This document shows, piece after piece, positions 60,974-64,000 of a DNA stretch of 64,000 nt. Position 1 is the first letter of the stretch. Each line of letters opens with the position of its first letter. Source of the DNA: JAXLWB01 sp046328715 (GTDB lineage Bacteria > Chloroflexota > Anaerolineae > Caldilineales > Caldilineaceae); contig JAXLWB010000005.1 of the NCBI GenBank assembly GCA_046328715.1, positions 1-64,000 on the forward strand. Reading direction: 5' to 3'. The position numbers were made by a program, and so were the translations under genes. The notes beneath the pieces were generated by a model. That model was not told the DNA's origin, did no database searches, and was given only the letters and a program-made list of their open reading frames with translations.

Positions 60974-62032
60974 GTGTCGAAGAAGCTTAAAGTTGCGGTT
61001 ATCGGGGTTGGGGGCATTGCCAAAACCCATATGCCTGGTTGGGCAGCCTCTGAACATGCAGAGGTAATCGCTGGTAGCGATGTGATGGAACCTATTCTGC
61101 AAGCCTGGGGCGAGCAGCACGGTGTCCGCAAACTATCTACGAATGCCGCTGATGTGATCAACGATCCAGACGTCGATATTGTCGATGTTTGTACACCCAA
61201 CATGTATCACACCGAGTTGGTGATCGCTGCCCTCAACGCCGGGAAACACGTGATCTGCGAAAAGCCGCTCGCTCCCACGCCGGATGAGATTCGCAAGATG
61301 ATTGCCGCGCGCGATGCGTCAGGCAAAACCTTGATGACTGCCCAACATTTCCGTTTTGCGGGCATGTCACAGGCCATGAAAAAAGAGATCGATGATGGCG
61401 CACTCGGGGATGTCTATCACGCTCGCAGTTGGATGTTGCGTCGTGGCTGGATTCCTGTTCGCCCTGGCTTTATCTACAAGAAAAACAGCGGTGGCGGTCC
61501 CTGTATTGATATTGGTGTCCACATCCTCGACCTTACGCTCTGGTTCATGGGTAATCCGCAGCCAGTCACGGTCAGCGGCGTCGCTAAACGCGCCCTTTCC
61601 TTGCACAAGGGAGCATTTAGCCAGTGGGGCGGCACATTGATTCCGGATGACATGGATGTCGAGGACTTTGCTTCGGCCTTTGTGCGCTTCGACAATGGCG
61701 CTACCCTGATCCTCGAAGTGAGTTGGCTGATTCATCACAACACTCCTGGCGAGGATATGCAAATGTGGCTCTATGGCATGGAAGGTGGCAGCCATTGGCC
61801 CAAGGGTGAATTCTTTGCCACCAACTACGCCACTAAACAATTCCGCAACTCTTCGATCACGTTAACCAGTGACAAAATGGAACCACACGCTCTGGAATGT
61901 GTGGAGTTTGCCCGTGCTGTTTCCGAAGGGGCACCTTCTCCAGTGCCGGCTGAACAATCACTCCAGGTCATGTCCATTCTGGATGGCATTTACCGCAGCC
62001 AACGCGAAGGCCGTGAGGTAAGTCTTAAGTAA
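60974..62032 (+). CDS. Gfo/Idh/MocA-family NAD(P)-dependent oxidoreductase
   Basis: 352 residues starting at GTG 60974, with AAGAAGGAG six bases upstream. N-terminal Rossmann turn VAVIGVGGIAKTHMPGW near 8, nucleotide-sugar-oxidoreductase motif HVICEKPLAPTPDEIRKM with the EKP lysine near 97, then the C-terminal beta-sheet domain with GGGPCIDIGVHILDLTLWFM, where Asp/His near 177-181 are catalytic in the family. Typically acts on sugars or inositols. No sugar transporter or kinase neighbours, so substrate unknown. The HlyD-type adaptor gene follows 122 bases later. Confidence 0.9.
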   Translation: MSKKLKVAVIGVGGIAKTHMPGWAASEHAEVIAGSDVMEPILQAWGEQHGVRKLSTNAADVINDPDVDIVDVCTPNMYHTELVIAALNAGKHVICEKPLAPTPDEIRKMIAARDASGKTLMTAQHFRFAGMSQAMKKEIDDGALGDVYHARSWMLRRGWIPVRPGFIYKKNSGGGPCIDIGVHILDLTLWFMGNPQPVTVSGVAKRALSLHKGAFSQWGGTLIPDDMDVEDFASAFVRFDNGATLILEVSWLIHHNTPGEDMQMWLYGMEGGSHWPKGEFFATNYATKQFRNSSITLTSDKMEPHALECVEFARAVSEGAPSPVPAEQSLQVMSILDGIYRSQREGREVSLK

Positions 62033-62154
62033 TCGTACGCACACAAGGTGTGACGATTCGCGTCACGGGAAGTGTCACTCGCCAAATTTTGAGAATAGAT
62101 TGGCAAATGACGCTTCCTAAGCCGTTATTCCTATTTTAGCAAGGAGGACAAAGT

Positions 62155-63525
62155 ATGAAACTGATTTCCCGTGCTAGCCTGTTGCTGCTCCCAGCCCTCA
62201 TCGTTGCTTTTGGACTGTTTGCTATGGTGCAGTTGAATCCGGGTGCCTCGGTGCAGGGCAGCATCACGCGTGCGCCAAGTGCCGCTCAACCCGCCATAGT
62301 CTCATCACAAACTACCACGCAAACTACAACCCAAACCAACACCCAAAGCACATCCGAAGTGATGTCCCCTACTATCACCGCTGTAGGCCGCATCGAGTTG
62401 GTGAAATCCTACCCGGTTGTGTTGCAAGTGGGTGGTACAATCAAGCAACTTGACGTCTTGGTTGGTCAAAAGGTCAGCAGCGGCGATCTCCTGCTTGCAT
62501 TGGATACCAAGCCCTTGGAGGATGCAGTCCGCCAGGCGGAGATCGGGCTGGAACAGGCAAAGATCAGCCTCCAGGCTGTGACCGAAACAGTCGATGCCAG
62601 CACGATCAGTGCCGCTGAAGCCGATCTGCTGGTCGCTAAGGAAAAATTGGCGTTGGTCCAGGCCGGACCCACCAAGGAAGAGCTCGACGCTGCTAAAAGC
62701 GCTGCGGCTGCGGCCTGGTCTTCTTATAACACGTTGAAGGCTGGCCCAACCGAGTCGGAAGTCACTCAATCCAGTGCCGCACTCAAGTTGGCCGAGTTGG
62801 ATGTCCAACAAGCGCAGCGTGCCTATGATGAGATCAAATGGCGCGCCGATGCGGGAATGACTGGCGAGAGTGCTGCATTACAACGGGCCACCATCTCGTA
62901 TGAGGCAGCCAAAGCGGCCTACACGGTGCTCGTACAAGGTGCAACCGATGCGCAACTACAGGGTGCCTTGTCCAGTGCGCAAAGTGCGCAGAATGCCCTC
63001 AACCTGCTGCTAAAGCAACCTACTCCTGCTGACTTAGCCTCAGCAAAAGCCGGCGTTGCGACAGCCGATGCTGCGCTTACCAAGCTCAAGACCGGCAGCC
63101 GAGCGGGTCAAATCCGCAGTGCCGAATTGAGTGTCGAACAGGCACAAATGGCGCTCGACGATGCACGCAAGAATCTGGCTCAAGCACGCCTCACTGCACC
63201 TGCGTCTGGCGTCTTGATGGAAGTCAACGCCCGCGCTGGCGATGCGGCAGCCGCTGGCACCACCGTCTTTGTGATTGCGGATATTGCGAACCTTCAAGTT
63301 GTAGTCAACGTCGAACAGCGCGACCTGCCCAGACTGAAGATCGGGGACAAAGCCGATGTCTCGGTCTACGGTTTTGGCGATAAAACCTTTACGGCAACCG
63401 TCGAACGCATCAACCCACAAGGTCAGTCTACCTCTGGCCCGATTACCTTCCCTGTGGTCTTGAGCTTCAGCGGCGATGACACCGAGGGTTTGTTGCCGGG
63501 CATGGCTGCTACCGCCAAATTTTAA
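62155..63525 (+). CDS. HlyD/RND-type membrane-fusion (periplasmic adaptor) protein
   Basis: 456 residues, AAGGAGG a few bases before the ATG. N-terminal export or anchor segment (LLLLPALIVAFGLFAMVQLN), then a Ser/Thr/Gln-rich linker. The first lipoyl half is VLQVGGTIKQLDVLVGQKV. A long alanine-rich coiled-coil of about 220 residues contains repeated LxxAKxxLxLVQAGPTxEEL-like units. The second lipoyl half is APASGVLMEVNARAGDAAAA, followed by a beta-barrel and closing GLLPGMAATAKF. Such adaptors join an inner-membrane exporter to its outlet. An ABC permease/ATPase normally follows, but a terminator comes next here, so partners are elsewhere. Confidence 0.88.
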   Translation: MKLISRASLLLLPALIVAFGLFAMVQLNPGASVQGSITRAPSAAQPAIVSSQTTTQTTTQTNTQSTSEVMSPTITAVGRIELVKSYPVVLQVGGTIKQLDVLVGQKVSSGDLLLALDTKPLEDAVRQAEIGLEQAKISLQAVTETVDASTISAAEADLLVAKEKLALVQAGPTKEELDAAKSAAAAAWSSYNTLKAGPTESEVTQSSAALKLAELDVQQAQRAYDEIKWRADAGMTGESAALQRATISYEAAKAAYTVLVQGATDAQLQGALSSAQSAQNALNLLLKQPTPADLASAKAGVATADAALTKLKTGSRAGQIRSAELSVEQAQMALDDARKNLAQARLTAPASGVLMEVNARAGDAAAAGTTVFVIADIANLQVVVNVEQRDLPRLKIGDKADVSVYGFGDKTFTATVERINPQGQSTSGPITFPVVLSFSGDDTEGLLPGMAATAKF

Positions 63526-63535
63526 GAGTTAAAAT

Positions 63536-63572
63536 AAATAGGTGACAAGGCATTTCGCCCTGTCACCTATTT
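63536..63572 (+). terminator. Terminator of the HlyD-type gene
   Basis: 15-base arms 63536-63550 (AAATAGGTGACAAGG) and 63558-63572 pair with one mismatch around a 7-nt loop, 11 bases after the stop codon. Confidence 0.8.
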
Positions 63573-63637
63573 CCAAACTGTACTATGTAAACCCTTGTCT
63601 TTTCTTGACCCTCGCCTCTCGTCAAAGAGAGGAGCGG

Positions 63638-63672
63638 CTGGTGCGGTCACTGCTAGGCGCGGACCGCACCAG
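63638..63672 (+). repeat. GC-rich 11-bp hairpin
   Basis: CTGGTGCGGTC at 63638-63648 is inverted at 63662-63672, 13-nt loop, followed by TCTTGGGGTTTTT. It could act as a rightward terminator, although no rightward gene ends here other than the HlyD-type gene 110 bases earlier. Confidence 0.45.
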
Positions 63673-63806
63673 TCTTGGGGTTTTTGCCATCGTATCCTAA
63701 GACTGCGTTTAGGTCGACGGCGGGAGAAAAGTTGGAGGAGTGAGAGGCATTGTCAACTCCGCACAACATCAACGTTTCTGATTTCCACAAATCGTTTCCT
63801 CGAATT

Positions 63807-64000
63807 TCAACGGGTTGTTGTTGGCGGAACAAAAGGTCGAATCGGTGTTTGTTCCAGTGAACCGTAGATCACCCCAAGCTGCGAAGCAATCCATGCTTTG
63901 CTCCCATTCACGCAGCAGACTTCAATCCATTCCAAATTGGGGCTTTTCCCGGTAATCGTAAATTGTTGTCCTTGATTGGCGACCCCCACCATCAGGGCAT
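63807..64000 (-). CDS. C-terminal end of a bacterial SH3-domain protein (runs off the window)
   Basis: Partial: the minus-strand frame is open to the window edge and stops at 63807. The visible 64 residues read ALMVGVANQGQQFTITGKSP, then LEWIEVCCVNGSKAWIASQL and GVIYG, the second half of an SH3b domain (GxxxTxTGxSxxxxWxxV...GWVAxxL), followed by a short tail ending PPTTTR. SH3b domains in bacterial exported proteins usually bind cell-wall peptides or act as modules beside peptidases and hydrolases. The catalytic or other part lies outside the window. Confidence 0.75.
   Translation of the reverse strand, partial: ALMVGVANQGQQFTITGKSPNLEWIEVCCVNGSKAWIASQLGVIYGSLEQTPIRPFVPPTTTR

Noticed and set aside
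63595..63867. 90-residue plus-strand frame near the right edge
   Set aside because: Runs through a GC hairpin and antisense to the SH3-domain gene; composition is not protein-like.

Overview
The window looks like a chromosomal segment of a Chloroflexota bacterium, most likely of the Anaerolineae/Caldilineae type. This is inferred from content rather than from a marker gene. The content includes very large secreted DUF11/GEVED/beta-helix proteins, two of which end in a hydrophobic-LP-x-x-x-R tail, a CBM96 (DNRLRE) protein with a Thr/Pro linker, MalT-like and BTAD-NB-ARC-TPR regulators, a VIT/VWA protein, and intergenic regions rich in hairpins. There is no rRNA, CRISPR array, intact insertion sequence or phage. 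One tRNA gene (Gly, anticodon CCC) is present.

Layout. 0.2-7.6 kb: a secreted CSLREA/beta-helix protein, a MalT-like LuxR regulator and a small CARDB-like exported protein, separated by repeat-rich spacers. 8-15.2 kb: a small conserved protein, a methyltransferase, a translationally coupled acyl-CoA synthetase and ThDP-dependent lyase, and an HD-GYP membrane protein. 15.4-19.3 kb: a 48-residue secreted peptide gene diverging from a large BTAD-NB-ARC-TPR regulator, with six helically phased copies of a 10-bp direct repeat between them. 19.6-26.3 kb: a 2,231-residue DUF11/GEVED surface protein. 26.9-33.7 kb: GH67 alpha-glucuronidase, VOC protein and AraC regulator, a Rieske oxygenase and an MDR dehydrogenase separated by a tandem hairpin repeat, and a small-molecule kinase. 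33.8-37.8 kb: SDR, methyltransferase, alpha/beta hydrolase and a frameshifted TetR regulator, diverging from a cupin gene. 37.9-43 kb: a zinc-ribbon protein, a broken metallophosphoesterase, an OmpR-type two-component system and a secreted DUF2680-like protein. 43-48.2 kb: a serine hydrolase, tRNA-Gly, a bacterial PHAX-domain protein and a VIT/VWA protein. 48.3-57.3 kb: a MazG / RibA-RibD(C) / MDR / PTPS-like / GT4 / methyltransferase set that looks like a pterin- or flavin-related glycoside pathway, interrupted by an oppositely oriented CBM96 surface protein. 57.6-64 kb: CHRD protein, PhyH oxygenase, pentapeptide-repeat protein, Gfo/Idh/MocA oxidoreductase, HlyD-type adaptor and the end of an SH3-domain protein.

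The best candidates for something undescribed are: (i) the secreted-peptide/phased-repeat/TPR-regulator locus at 15.4-19.3 kb, which has the parts expected of a peptide-sensing circuit; (ii) the PHAX RNA-binding domain fused to a probable OB-fold at 44.6-45.3 kb, beside a tRNA gene and an anticodon-arm look-alike hairpin; (iii) the pterin/flavin-like glycoside cluster with an atypical PTPS at 48-57 kb; and (iv) the shared C-terminal LP-x-x-x-R tails. All functional statements are inferred by reading the sequence; no database search was run.
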